DNA of 64,000 nt from Sunxiuqinia sp965372405 (lineage in GTDB: Bacteria > Bacteroidota > Bacteroidia > Bacteroidales > Prolixibacteraceae). The translations under genes were made by a program, and so were the position numbers. Below are positions 1 through 9,440 of the stretch, in pieces (position 1 is the first letter of the stretch; each line of letters begins with the position of its first letter). Location: positions 1-64,000 of the forward strand of contig CBDVCE010000007.1 of NCBI GenBank assembly GCA_965372405.1, given 5' to 3'. Below the pieces are notes generated by a model, which saw only the letters and a program-made list of their open reading frames with translations, did not search any database and was not told where the DNA came from.

Positions 1-57
1 AAATATGATAAAAATCCATATTTAACAGTCGCGACTTAAACGCCTATACCTATTAGT

Positions 58-2214
58 TTATTCTTCTTCCTGCTCAGCTGCATAAGTTGCAAGCAGTTCG
101 TCTTGTACATCTTGAGGTACTTTTTCGTATGCATCATATTCAATGCTAAACATACCACGACCTTGAGTTAGTGAGCTCAATGCAGTAATGTACTTGTTCA
201 TTTCTTTTAATGGTACTTTGGCTTCGATTTTTTCAAAACCTTTTTCGCTACCCATTCCCATAATAAGAGCGCGGCGTCCCTGAAGGTCACTCATTACATC
301 TCCCATGCGGTCGCTAGGTACAAGTATTTCCAGATTGTAGATTGGCTCCAAAATCTTTGGTCCTGCGTTTTTAAAGGCTTCGGAGAAGGCATGACGTCCG
401 GCGAGTTTAAAAGAAATCTCATTTGAATCAACTGGGTGCATTTTCCCATCGTAAACATATACTCTAATGTCACGTGCATAAGAACCAGTTAGTGGGCCTT
501 CATCCATTTTCTCCATAATTCCTTTTAGGATCGCTGGGAGAAAGCGTACATCAATTGATCCTCCAACAATACAGTTATGGAAAACCAATTTTCCACCCCA
601 TGGCAGTTCGTGTTCTTGTGTGTCGCGTACTGAAAGTTTTTGATCTTTCCCATTCTTATTAAACTTGTTCTTTTCTGGAACACCTTCAATAAAAGGCTCA
701 ATAAGCAAGTGTACCTCACCAAATTGACCTGAGCCACCGGATTGTTTTTTATGGCGATAATCTGCTTGAGCTGATTTTGTAATTGTTTCTCGATATGGGA
801 TTTTAGGATTGCTAAATTCAATGTTGATTTTATATTGATTTTTATAGAACCAATTTAGTGTATTGATGTGATATTCACCTTGACAGTGTACCAACATTTG
901 TTTTAATTCTTTAGAATATTCAACAAGGTACGTTGGATCCTGATCGTGAAGTTTTGCAAAGATTTCGCCTACTTTCTCATCATCAGCCTCATTTACTGCT
1001 TTTACAGCAATGGTATGACGTGGTGTTGGGAATTTTATTTCTGCAAACTTATACATGGCTGATTTTTCGCTCAATGTATTATTTATATTCACGTCTTTCA
1101 TTTTCACTGTTGACCCAATGTCGCCGGCGCTCATTGAACTTACTTTTTCACGGTTTTTCCCTGCCGAGACAAAAATCTGAGAAATCCGTTCTTTATTTCC
1201 GTTTTTTGCAATGATTAAATCCTGACCTTCTTTAACAGTTCCACTCATCACTTTAAAATAAGTGATCTCGCCAACATGCTCTTCAATGGTTGTTTTAAAA
1301 ACAGTTAACGAACAAGGTGCATTCGCTCCTTTTTTTACTTCTTTACCATTAATCTCTGGAACTTCAACAGCCTCAGCTGGAGATGGAGTAATGTTGCTAA
1401 TGAACTCAAGCAGGCGACCAACTCCCATGTTGCTTTTTGCGCATGTGCAGAAAACAGGAAAAAGGCTGCGGTCAATCATTCCTAATTTAATACCCTGACG
1501 CATCTCATCTTCAGTTAATGAACCCTTGTCAAAGTAAAGCTCCATTAATGCTTCATCATTCTCCGCTGCCATTTCAACGAGCTCGTTATGCAACTCATCT
1601 GCTTTGTCTTTTTCATCAGCTGGAATGTCGCTTATCTCAGGTTTGCCTCCGTCTGCCGGATACTTATAAAGTTTCATTTTCAATACATCAATGATTGAAT
1701 CGAAACTGGGACCAGCATTTACTGGGTATTGCACAACTGTAACCTTATTTCCGAATGAAGCTTTTGCTTGATCTATTGCCTGATCAAAATTTACATTGTC
1801 ATGATCAAGTTGATTGAAGGCAAAAATTACAGGTTTGTTTGCTTCCTCTGCATATCTGCCTACAGCCTGTGTTCCCGGTTCAACGCCATGTGGGGTATTG
1901 ATAATAATAACGGCACTTCCCATCATATGCAAAGCCGATATTACTCCACCACGGAAATCGTCCATTCCGGGAGTGTCAATAATATTAATTTTTTTGTTGT
2001 TGTATTCGGTGTATAGCACGGAAGAGAATACTGAGTTGCCATAGTCGTGCTCAATTGGTTGGTGGTCAGATACGGTGGTTTTTGCAGTCACTTCACCTCT
2101 TCTGTTGATCACTCCACCCTCGAACAGCATGGCTTCTGCGAGGGTGGTTTTCCCACTGCCGGCATTCCCAATTAAAGCAATGTTCCGGATTTCTTCGGTT
2201 TTATAGACTTTCAT
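58..2214 (-). CDS. EF-G paralogue (EF-G2 type) with altered GTPase site
   Basis: A 718-residue protein with the full EF-G domain order: G domain, domain II, domain III, domain IV (SGGSGQFGEVHL near residue 490) and domain V. The P-loop is intact (GNAGSGKT, residues 16-23). Three GTPase features differ from ordinary EF-G: the switch I RGITI motif is replaced by a YGNSV-like stretch near residues 58-62, the catalytic His of DTPGH is Met84 (DTPGMDD), and G4 is NQLD (134-137) instead of NKxD. The canonical fusA lies at 7309, so this is a paralogue and not the housekeeping copy. A Bacteroides EF-G2 has been reported to support translocation without GTP hydrolysis; I infer that this protein belongs with it. 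It stands alone and is transcribed away from the exporter genes, with a likely promoter at 2281-2288. Confidence 0.88.
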   Translation of the reverse strand: MKVYKTEEIRNIALIGNAGSGKTTLAEAMLFEGGVINRRGEVTAKTTVSDHQPIEHDYGNSVFSSVLYTEYNNKKINIIDTPGMDDFRGGVISALHMMGSAVIIINTPHGVEPGTQAVGRYAEEANKPVIFAFNQLDHDNVNFDQAIDQAKASFGNKVTVVQYPVNAGPSFDSIIDVLKMKLYKYPADGGKPEISDIPADEKDKADELHNELVEMAAENDEALMELYFDKGSLTEDEMRQGIKLGMIDRSLFPVFCTCAKSNMGVGRLLEFISNITPSPAEAVEVPEINGKEVKKGANAPCSLTVFKTTIEEHVGEITYFKVMSGTVKEGQDLIIAKNGNKERISQIFVSAGKNREKVSSMSAGDIGSTVKMKDVNINNTLSEKSAMYKFAEIKFPTPRHTIAVKAVNEADDEKVGEIFAKLHDQDPTYLVEYSKELKQMLVHCQGEYHINTLNWFYKNQYKINIEFSNPKIPYRETITKSAQADYRHKKQSGGSGQFGEVHLLIEPFIEGVPEKNKFNKNGKDQKLSVRDTQEHELPWGGKLVFHNCIVGGSIDVRFLPAILKGIMEKMDEGPLTGSYARDIRVYVYDGKMHPVDSNEISFKLAGRHAFSEAFKNAGPKILEPIYNLEILVPSDRMGDVMSDLQGRRALIMGMGSEKGFEKIEAKVPLKEMNKYITALSSLTQGRGMFSIEYDAYEKVPQDVQDELLATYAAEQEEE

Positions 2215-2280
2215 CTTAATTAGTTTATTTATTGGTTAAAATATAGCGGTTAAAACATCGTGTTTTACGATGAGAGCCAC

Positions 2281-2288
2281 CAAAATTA
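2281..2288 (-). promoter_or_regulatory. -7 promoter core for the EF-G paralogue
   Basis: Reads TAATTTTG on the minus strand, matching the Bacteroidota -7 consensus TAnnTTTG. A TTTG lies 15 bases further upstream, closer than the usual spacing of about 19-20. The implied leader is about 60 nt. Confidence 0.45.
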
Positions 2289-2418
2289 GTAATAATTTCT
2301 TAACAAACAACGAGGTGTAAAACGAGCGAATATGTTATAGAAATGGTTTTGAAAAACAACAAAATTGTGTGGTAATTATTTTTGAATATCAGAACAGAAA
2401 AATTGTATTCTGAATTAG

Positions 2419-2426
2419 TATTTTTG
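2419..2426 (+). promoter_or_regulatory. -7 promoter core for the C39 exporter
   Basis: TATTTTTG matches TAnnTTTG about 100 bases ahead of the exporter start; no convincing -33 TTTG at normal spacing. The 310-base divergent gap 2215-2524 holds this site, the opposing core at 2281-2288, and no small reading frame with a double-glycine leader. Confidence 0.4.
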
Positions 2427-2524
2427 CATTGTGTTATATTAACGATGAATTGTGAATAACTAATACTATTGGTTTGTTCGATGTAAGTTGATTTCTCCTA
2501 TTTTTATGAGGTAAAATAAACGAT

Positions 2525-4714
2525 ATGCCTCGTTTTCCTCATTATAAGCAACCGGACGCTATGGATTGTGGGCCTACATGCCTGCGAATGATCGCTAAAT
2601 TTCATGGCCGGAATTTCAACCTCAATCATTTGCGGGAGCAATCGCATATTTCACGTGAAGGAGTTTCTTTACTTGGAATAAGTGATGCAGCCGAAGCAAT
2701 TGGTATGCGAAGTTTGGGGACGAAAGTTACTTTTGAACAACTTGTGAAAGATGTCCCGAAGCCATGTGTTGTGCATTGGGATCAGAATCACTTTGTGGTT
2801 GTTTATGAGGTGCGAAAGGAAAAGATTTATGTGGCTGATCCAGCTTTTGGATTGGTTCGTTATGAAGAGCAGGAATTTAAGAAGCATTGGCTGGCAACAG
2901 TGAGCCAAGGAAGTCAAAAAGGTATTTGTTTGATGTTGCAGCCTACTCCTGAGTTTTACGAACGTGAAGATGAAAAAACTGATCGTTCAGGATTTGGTTT
3001 TCTTTGGCGATACATGCGTCCGCATAAACGGCTTGCGGGGCAATTATTGCTTGGGTTTTTAGCAGCCAGTATTATTCAACTGATTTTTCCTTTTCTAACG
3101 CAAAGTATTGTTGATGTAGGTATCAATAATCAGGATCTTAGCTTTATTTATTTGGTGCTGATTGCTCAGTTGGTGTTATTTATTAGTCGCATGTCGGTTG
3201 ATTTTATTCGTTCCTGGATATTATTGCATATTTCAACACGGATAAATATTTCTATCATTTCTGATTTTCTAATCAAATTGATGAAGCTACCTATTGGCTT
3301 TTTTGATACAAAGATGATTGGTGATTTAATGCAGCGCATTCAGGATCATCGCAGGATAGAACGCTTTTTGACTACTCAAACATTAAATATATTATTCTCA
3401 CTTTTTAGCTTAGTTATTTTTGGTATTGTACTGGCCCTCTATAGTTGGGAGATTCTGCTGGTTTTTGTTTTAGGGTCGGTGCTGTACCTGATTTGGGTAT
3501 ATCTGTTTATGAAGCGTCGCCGTCAGTTGGATTATAAAAAGTTTGCACAGCTTTCTGAAAATCAAAGTATGTTGATTCAGCTCATTACCGGAATGCAGGA
3601 GATTAAGCTGAATAATTACGAAAAGCAAAAACGTTGGGAGTGGGAGAGAATACAGGCAAGACTGTTTCGTATAAATGTGCAGAATTTAGCTGTTGATCAA
3701 TATCAGCAAGCTGGGTCGGTCTTTATTAATGAGACCAAGAATATTATTATCGTTGTTATTGCCGCAATGGCTGTGCTTAATGGAGATATGACATTGGGTA
3801 TGATGATAGCTGTTCAGTATATTATTGGGCAGTTAAATACTCCTCTTAACGATATGATTAATTTTATGCATCTGGCACAAGATGCGAAGATTAGCTTAGA
3901 GCGTTTAGGAGAAATTCATCAGCGAGATGATGAAGAGCACAAGGATGCTCCACGGATTAATTCACTACCTGCTGATAAAACCTTGCATATTCATGATTTA
4001 TTATTTCAATATGAAGGGCCACATTCTCCTAAGGTTTTGAATAATATTAATTTATCAATACAGGAAAATAAGGTGACTGCGATTGTGGGCACAAGTGGAA
4101 GTGGAAAAACAACTTTGGTGAAATTGTTGCTTGGTTTTTATCTTCCTGTTTCGGGAAAGATCAAGGTGGGGGATACTGACTTGCAAAATTTCTCACAAAA
4201 GTGGTGGCGAACAAAAGTTGGTGCAGTAATGCAAGATGGCTTTATCTTCTCAGATTCTATTGCTAATAATATTGTTGTTGGTGATGAGTATGTTGATAAA
4301 GAGAAGCTCTTGTACGCTGTAAAGACAGCCAATATTCAAGAGTTTATTGAAAGCCTTCCGTTGGGTTATAATACTAAGATTGGACAGGAAGGACATGGGT
4401 TAAGTCAGGGGCAGAAGCAACGTATTTTAATTGCACGCGTTATTTATAAAAATCCAGAGTATTTATTTTTTGATGAAGCAACTAATGCGCTTGATGCAAT
4501 TAATGAAAAGGTAATCATGGAAAACATGGATAAGGTATATGAAGGCAAAACGGTGATCGTTGTTGCACATCGCCTAAGTACTGTGAAGAATGCCGATCAG
4601 ATTGTAGTTATGGACAGAGGTGAGGTTGTGGAGATCGGAAATCATGAAGAATTGACAAAGAAAAAAGGAGCATATTATAATTTGGTAAAAAACCAGTTAG
4701 AACTGGGAGGATAG
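2525..4714 (+). CDS. Peptidase-containing ABC exporter (C39 family, PCAT type)
   Basis: A 729-residue fusion of an N-terminal C39 cysteine peptidase, a six-helix ABC membrane domain and a C-terminal ATPase. The peptidase catalytic residues are present: Cys15 in DCGPTC, His89 in NHFVV and Asp105 in ADPAFG. The ATPase has Walker A VGTSGSGKTT near residue 520, signature LSQGQKQR near 625 and Walker B LFFDEATNALD near 650. Proteins of this family cut double-glycine leaders from peptides and export them across the inner membrane. The HlyD-type gene 82 bases downstream would supply the periplasmic adaptor. No precursor peptide is visible within the window, so the cargo is unknown. Confidence 0.93.
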   Translation: MPRFPHYKQPDAMDCGPTCLRMIAKFHGRNFNLNHLREQSHISREGVSLLGISDAAEAIGMRSLGTKVTFEQLVKDVPKPCVVHWDQNHFVVVYEVRKEKIYVADPAFGLVRYEEQEFKKHWLATVSQGSQKGICLMLQPTPEFYEREDEKTDRSGFGFLWRYMRPHKRLAGQLLLGFLAASIIQLIFPFLTQSIVDVGINNQDLSFIYLVLIAQLVLFISRMSVDFIRSWILLHISTRINISIISDFLIKLMKLPIGFFDTKMIGDLMQRIQDHRRIERFLTTQTLNILFSLFSLVIFGIVLALYSWEILLVFVLGSVLYLIWVYLFMKRRRQLDYKKFAQLSENQSMLIQLITGMQEIKLNNYEKQKRWEWERIQARLFRINVQNLAVDQYQQAGSVFINETKNIIIVVIAAMAVLNGDMTLGMMIAVQYIIGQLNTPLNDMINFMHLAQDAKISLERLGEIHQRDDEEHKDAPRINSLPADKTLHIHDLLFQYEGPHSPKVLNNINLSIQENKVTAIVGTSGSGKTTLVKLLLGFYLPVSGKIKVGDTDLQNFSQKWWRTKVGAVMQDGFIFSDSIANNIVVGDEYVDKEKLLYAVKTANIQEFIESLPLGYNTKIGQEGHGLSQGQKQRILIARVIYKNPEYLFFDEATNALDAINEKVIMENMDKVYEGKTVIVVAHRLSTVKNADQIVVMDRGEVVEIGNHEELTKKKGAYYNLVKNQLELGG

Positions 4715-4796
4715 ATTTTTGTAATAAAGGATGAAGAATGGTGTTTTGCAGTAAGGAAATAATCAATCAACACTAATAAATAATCAATTATACGTT

Positions 4797-6104
4797 TTGC
4801 CAGACAGGAATGAAAATATTGAAATAAGAAGTGACGAGGTTCAGGAGATCATTGGAAAATCACCGTCATGGTTATTGCGAAGTGGGCTCGCTGTTATTTT
4901 AGTCTTTGTGGTTTTGTTAATTGCTGGAGGGTGGTTATTTAAATATCCTGATATAATTAACGCCAGGATAATTGTCTTGTCTGAAAATCCACCTGCTCAT
5001 ATTGTAGGAAGGACAACAGGTAAAATCGATCAGTTGTTTGTAGCCGATAAGGATACTGTTCAGCGTGATCAGGTAATTGCTATCTTGGAAAATACAGCCA
5101 ATCATAAAGATGTGTTTGAGCTGCAGGAGGACATGAAAGAAACAGATCGCTTCTTTATTACTTTCGATACATTATATTTTAGAGAATTGGAGTTTGATTA
5201 TAGATTAGGAGATATTCAGGCTGATTTTTCATCTTTCCTTCGATTGTATAACAATTATATAAGTTTCATTCGCCTTAATTTTTATCCCCAGAAAATCACT
5301 TCTTTGAGAGAGCAGGAGCGTATGCAGCGAATTTACTATGATCGTCTTTGGGGGCAGCGAAAAATTCTTGAAAATGAATATGCAATTGCAACGGAACAAT
5401 TTAAAAGAGATTCCGGCTTGTATATTAGGGATGTAATTTCTTTGGTTGATTTTAGGAATTCAAAAGCCAAGCTTCTTCAAAAGAAATATGCTTTTAATGG
5501 AGCCCGGACTGATTTGGCAAAAAACCAAAAAGAGATCATTCAGATAGAGCAAGATGTAATTGGTGCGGAGAAGGAGTTTGAAGATCAAAAACGAAAACTA
5601 CAATCGGAATTAATTGAATCACTGAATGTATTGAAGAGCCGTCTTGAATATTGGGAGAAAGCTTTTGTTTTAAAAACACCAATTCAAGGACAGGTGACCT
5701 TTACCACCTTTTGGAGTAAAAACCAACAGGTTAAAAAAGATGATGTTGTGTTTACGGTTGTCCCGGAAAATGAGAGCAAGATCATTGGCCGTGTTACTTT
5801 GCCATTGAGAGGGGCTGGAAAGGTTGAGCCCGGGCAGCGTGTGAATATTCGTTTTGATAATTTCCCTTATATGGAATATGGGATGGTTCGCGGAACGGTT
5901 AAATCAATCTCCTTAGTTCCTTCTAATGATAATTATATTGCTGAAATAGATCTGCCTCTGGATCTAAAAACAAATTATAATCTTTCCTTAACATTTAGTC
6001 AGGAAATGAAAGGTGATGTGGATATAGTTACTGAGGACTTAAGGCTTATTCAGCGTTTCTTTAATCCAATCAAATCACTCCTGAAAAACAAAGTCTTGGA
6101 TTAG
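4797..6104 (+). CDS. HlyD-family membrane fusion protein, TTG start
   Basis: A 435-residue periplasmic adaptor: a short cytoplasmic N-terminus, one membrane helix at about residues 28-48 (LAVILVFVVLLIAGGWLF), a biotinyl-lipoyl-like segment, a long coiled-coil hairpin at about 95-285 and a C-terminal beta domain. It would link the ABC exporter upstream to an outer-membrane channel, which is not in this window. The only plausible start is TTG at 4797: the frame is open back to a TAA at 4752, and that stretch has no ATG or GTG. The next in-frame methionine lies well inside the conserved protein. The use of TTG may lower expression relative to the exporter. Confidence 0.88.
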   Translation: MPDRNENIEIRSDEVQEIIGKSPSWLLRSGLAVILVFVVLLIAGGWLFKYPDIINARIIVLSENPPAHIVGRTTGKIDQLFVADKDTVQRDQVIAILENTANHKDVFELQEDMKETDRFFITFDTLYFRELEFDYRLGDIQADFSSFLRLYNNYISFIRLNFYPQKITSLREQERMQRIYYDRLWGQRKILENEYAIATEQFKRDSGLYIRDVISLVDFRNSKAKLLQKKYAFNGARTDLAKNQKEIIQIEQDVIGAEKEFEDQKRKLQSELIESLNVLKSRLEYWEKAFVLKTPIQGQVTFTTFWSKNQQVKKDDVVFTVVPENESKIIGRVTLPLRGAGKVEPGQRVNIRFDNFPYMEYGMVRGTVKSISLVPSNDNYIAEIDLPLDLKTNYNLSLTFSQEMKGDVDIVTEDLRLIQRFFNPIKSLLKNKVLD

Positions 6105-6181
6105 TTTCTGTTATTCTTGTAATTTCTTCAAGAAATACGAAAAAACACTCTAGATTATTCGTATTCTTATTTGAAAATTAG

Positions 6182-6189
6182 TACTTTTG
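6182..6189 (+). promoter_or_regulatory. -7 promoter core for the ribosomal superoperon
   Basis: TACTTTTG matches TAnnTTTG, 118 bases ahead of rpsL, which would give a leader of about 115 nt. The rest of the 203-base gap 6105-6307 is AT-rich and holds no gene that I can see. Confidence 0.55.
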
Positions 6190-6307
6190 CCCACCGTTTT
6201 GGTAGATTCTGCCTGAAAACGAACTGTAATGTGTTGTTATTTATGAAAATAAGGATACTTTTGCAGACTGATTTTGAAACAGTTTAATTGATAATAAAAA
6301 TAGTTGT

Positions 6308-6679
6308 ATGCCAACGATTCAACAGTTAGTAAGAAAAGGACGTACTGCACAGGTGGAAAAAAGTAAATCTCGTGCCTTGGATGCATGTCCGCAAAGACGC
6401 GGTGTTTGTGTGCGTGTTTATACAACAACACCAAAGAAGCCGAATTCAGCCATGCGTAAAGTTGCAAGGGTGAGACTTACAAATGGAAAAGAAGTGAATG
6501 CTTATATTCCAGGAGAAGGTCACAACCTTCAAGAGCACTCTATTGTATTGGTGCGCGGTGGTAGAGTTAAAGACCTTCCAGGTGTTCGTTACCACTTAAT
6601 TCGTGGAGCCCTCGATACCGCAGGTGTAGAAGGTCGCACACAAAGACGTTCAAAGTACGGTACTAAAAAGCCGAAGTAA
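6308..6679 (+). CDS. rpsL: Ribosomal protein uS12
   Basis: A 123-residue S12 of the decoding centre. It has the TTTPKKPNSA loop (Lys43/Lys44, equal to E. coli Lys42/Lys43) and the GRVKDLPGVRYH loop with Lys88 and Asp89. The residues where streptomycin-resistance substitutions usually occur are therefore wild type. First gene of the superoperon; the 111-base spacer to rpsG is folded (see 6705-6763). Confidence 0.98.
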   Translation: MPTIQQLVRKGRTAQVEKSKSRALDACPQRRGVCVRVYTTTPKKPNSAMRKVARVRLTNGKEVNAYIPGEGHNLQEHSIVLVRGGRVKDLPGVRYHLIRGALDTAGVEGRTQRRSKYGTKKPK

Positions 6680-6704
6680 TAAACGGTGTTAAGCCGTTAG
6701 TGGT

Positions 6705-6763
6705 TTGGTTGAGTAAAGGAAGTCCAGAGTGGACGACTTGAAGATCCTAATCTCAACAACCAA
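6705..6763 (+). promoter_or_regulatory. Folded rpsL-rpsG spacer, possible S7 translational operator
   Basis: The spacer can form one long irregular hairpin: TTG/CAA and GTTGAG/CTCAAC at the base (6705-6713 with 6752-6763), AGGA/TCCT in the middle (6717-6720 with 6745-6748), and AAGTC/GACTT at the tip (6720-6724 with 6735-6739). A smaller hairpin AACGG/CCGTT lies at 6682-6698. In E. coli the spacer between the S12 and S7 genes is the S7 feedback-repression site; the same role here is inferred from position and folding only. Confidence 0.4.
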
Positions 6764-6790
6764 TTTGAATAACACTAAAGAATAATAAAA

Positions 6791-7267
6791 ATGAGAAAAT
6801 CGAAACCGAAGAAGAGGATCATTTTACCTGATCCAAAATTTAACGACGTTCTAGTTACAAGATTTGTAAACGACTTGATGAAAGACGGTAAAAAGACCGT
6901 TGCTTACCAAATATTTTATGATGCCCTTGATATCGTTGGGCAGCGCATGAAAGAAGAAGAACTTTCCCCCCTTGATGTCTGGAAAAAATCATTGGAGAAT
7001 ATTACTCCAGGAGTAGAAGTGAAAAGCCGTCGTGTAGGTGGTGCAACTTTCCAGGTTCCTATGGAAATTCGTCCGGAACGAAAAAACGCAATCTCAATTA
7101 AAAACTTAATAATGTTTGCCCGCAAACGTTCGGGTAAATCAATGGCTGATAAATTGGCTGCTGAAATTCAAGCTGCATTTAATAATGAGGGTGGTGCAAT
7201 TAAGAAGAAAGAAGATACCCACCGTATGGCTGAAGCGAACAGAGCATTTGCACACTTTAGGTTTTAG
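6791..7267 (+). CDS. rpsG: Ribosomal protein uS7
   Basis: A 158-residue S7 that nucleates assembly of the 30S head. It shows the expected RKSKPKKR start, the GGATFQVP beta-hairpin region and the MADKLAAEI helix. It follows the folded spacer and precedes fusA by 41 bases, the ordinary str-operon order. Confidence 0.98.
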   Translation: MRKSKPKKRIILPDPKFNDVLVTRFVNDLMKDGKKTVAYQIFYDALDIVGQRMKEEELSPLDVWKKSLENITPGVEVKSRRVGGATFQVPMEIRPERKNAISIKNLIMFARKRSGKSMADKLAAEIQAAFNNEGGAIKKKEDTHRMAEANRAFAHFRF

Positions 7268-7308
7268 TATAATTAGCTTATTAGGATTAGTTTATTGGGT
7301 TTAAAAAA

Positions 7309-9420
7309 ATGGCAACAAAAGATTTAAAATACACAAGAAATATTGGCATCATGGCTCACATTGATGCTGGTAAAACGACGGTGTCGGAACGTATCTTGTT
7401 TTATACAGGATTAACTCATCGTATTGGTGAAGTACACGACGGTGGTGCTACCATGGACTGGATGGAGCAAGAGCAGGAGAGAGGTATTACAATTACTTCT
7501 GCTGCTACGACTACATTCTGGAATCACAAAGAGAATGAACACAAAATTAACATTATTGATACTCCCGGACACGTTGATTTTACTGTTGAGGTAGAGCGTT
7601 CGTTAAGGGTATTGGATGGAACTGTAGCTCTTTTCTGTGCCGTAGGTGGTGTTGAAGCTCAGTCTGAAACTGTATGGCGTCAGGCAGAGAAATATGGTGT
7701 TCCTCGTATCGGTTTTGTTAATAAAATGGATCGTTCGGGAGCTGACTTCTTTAACGTTGTTGATGAAGTTAGAGAAAAGCTAGGAGCAAATCCTGTTCCT
7801 ATTCAGATTCCTATCGGAGCTGAAGAGGTTTTTGAAGGAGTTATTGACCTAATCGTAATGAAAGCCGTAAGATGGTATGAGGATGGAACAATGGGTACCA
7901 AATACTCATTGGAAGACATTCCTGAAGATTTGTTAGAGCAAGCTGAAGAATACCGCGGAAAATTGGTTGAAGCAGTTGCTGAATTGGATGACGAGTTACT
8001 TGAACGTTACTTTGAAGATCCAGAATCAATTACTGATGAGGAAATGCATGCGGTAATCCGTAAGGCAACAATTGAAGGGGTGATTATCCCTATGATGTGT
8101 GGATCTGCTTTTAAAAATAAAGGTGTTCAGCGTTTGTTGGATGCTGTTTGTGAATACTTACCTAGTCCACTTGATAAAGGTGAACTAATCGGTGTACATC
8201 CTCACACTGGCGAAGAGGTTAAGCGCCTTGCTGATGTCAATCAACCATTGTCAGCTTTAGCATTTAAAATTGCAACCGATCCTTTTGTCGGTCGTTTGTG
8301 TTTTGTACGCGTTTACTCTGGTAAATTAGATGCTGGTTGTACTGTATATAACTCACGTACGGGAAAGAAAGAACGTCTTTCCCGTCTTTACCAAATGCAC
8401 TCAAATAAGCAAAATCCTAGGGATGTGATTGAAGCTGGTGATATTTGTGCATGTGTAGGTTTTAAAGATATCCGTACGGGTGATACTTTATCTTTTGCAA
8501 AAGATCCAATTACTCTTGAGAGTATGGATTTTCCTGAGCCGGTAATTGGCATCGCTATTGAGCCTAAAACGCAAAAAGATATTGACAAACTTAGTTTGGG
8601 ATTGGCTAAATTGGCTGAAGAAGATCCTACATTCAAAGTGAATACAGATGAAGAATCAGGGCAAACGGTTATTCGCGGTATGGGTGAGCTTCACCTTGAA
8701 ATTATCGTTGACCGTTTGAGACGTGAATTCAAAGTTGAATGTAACCAGGGACAACCACAGGTATCCTATAAAGAAGCGATTAGTCAGGAAATTGAATTAC
8801 GTGAAGTATTCAAGAAACAGTCTGGTGGTCGTGGTAAGTTTGCTGATATTATTGTGAAAGTTTCTCCTGCCGATGATGGCAAAGAAGGATTGACTTTTAT
8901 CGATAGTGTAAAAGGTGGTCGAATTCCTCGTGAATATATTCCTTCAGTGGAAAAAGGTTTTAAAAATGCAATGTTGAATGGTCCTTTGGCTGGCTACCAA
9001 TTAGATAGCCTTAAGGTTGAATTGCGGGATGGTTCTTTCCATCCAGTGGATTCAGATCAGTTGTCATTCGAAATCTGTGCCCGTCAGGCATTTAAAAGTG
9101 CAGCTTCAAAAGCAGGTCCAAAATTGCTTGAGCCTATGATGAAGTCTGAGATTGTTACTCCTGAAGAGTACATGGGTGATATTATTGGTGACTTGAACCG
9201 TCGTCGAGGACAGGTTGAAGGCATGGAAGAGAAATCTGGCGCTCGTGTAATTAAAGCAATCGTTCCATTGGCTGAAATTTTTGGCTATGTAACGGTACTT
9301 AGAACTTTATCTTCTGGTCGTGCAACTTCATCTATGGAGTTTTCACATTACGCTGAAGTGCCAAAACAATTGGCAATTAAGGTGCTTGAAGATGTACAAG
9401 GAAAAGTAGAATTATTATAA
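7309..9420 (+). CDS. fusA: Translation elongation factor G (canonical)
   Basis: A 703-residue EF-G with all GTPase motifs intact: AHIDAGKTT P-loop (about residues 16-24), RGITI switch I, DTPGH with the catalytic His, and NKMD. Domains II-V follow, with SGGRGKFAD in domain IV. It drives tRNA-mRNA translocation and ribosome recycling. Its complete motifs make it a direct internal control for the altered paralogue at 58-2214. No tuf gene follows; the operon runs straight into rpsJ 20 bases on. Confidence 0.98.
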   Translation: MATKDLKYTRNIGIMAHIDAGKTTVSERILFYTGLTHRIGEVHDGGATMDWMEQEQERGITITSAATTTFWNHKENEHKINIIDTPGHVDFTVEVERSLRVLDGTVALFCAVGGVEAQSETVWRQAEKYGVPRIGFVNKMDRSGADFFNVVDEVREKLGANPVPIQIPIGAEEVFEGVIDLIVMKAVRWYEDGTMGTKYSLEDIPEDLLEQAEEYRGKLVEAVAELDDELLERYFEDPESITDEEMHAVIRKATIEGVIIPMMCGSAFKNKGVQRLLDAVCEYLPSPLDKGELIGVHPHTGEEVKRLADVNQPLSALAFKIATDPFVGRLCFVRVYSGKLDAGCTVYNSRTGKKERLSRLYQMHSNKQNPRDVIEAGDICACVGFKDIRTGDTLSFAKDPITLESMDFPEPVIGIAIEPKTQKDIDKLSLGLAKLAEEDPTFKVNTDEESGQTVIRGMGELHLEIIVDRLRREFKVECNQGQPQVSYKEAISQEIELREVFKKQSGGRGKFADIIVKVSPADDGKEGLTFIDSVKGGRIPREYIPSVEKGFKNAMLNGPLAGYQLDSLKVELRDGSFHPVDSDQLSFEICARQAFKSAASKAGPKLLEPMMKSEIVTPEEYMGDIIGDLNRRRGQVEGMEEKSGARVIKAIVPLAEIFGYVTVLRTLSSGRATSSMEFSHYAEVPKQLAIKVLEDVQGKVELL

Positions 9421-9440
9421 TATAATTATTTTATCTCATT

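Noticed and set aside
2215..2524. Precursor peptide for the C39 exporter
   Set aside because: The short frames here (for example one starting near 2270) have no double-glycine leader.
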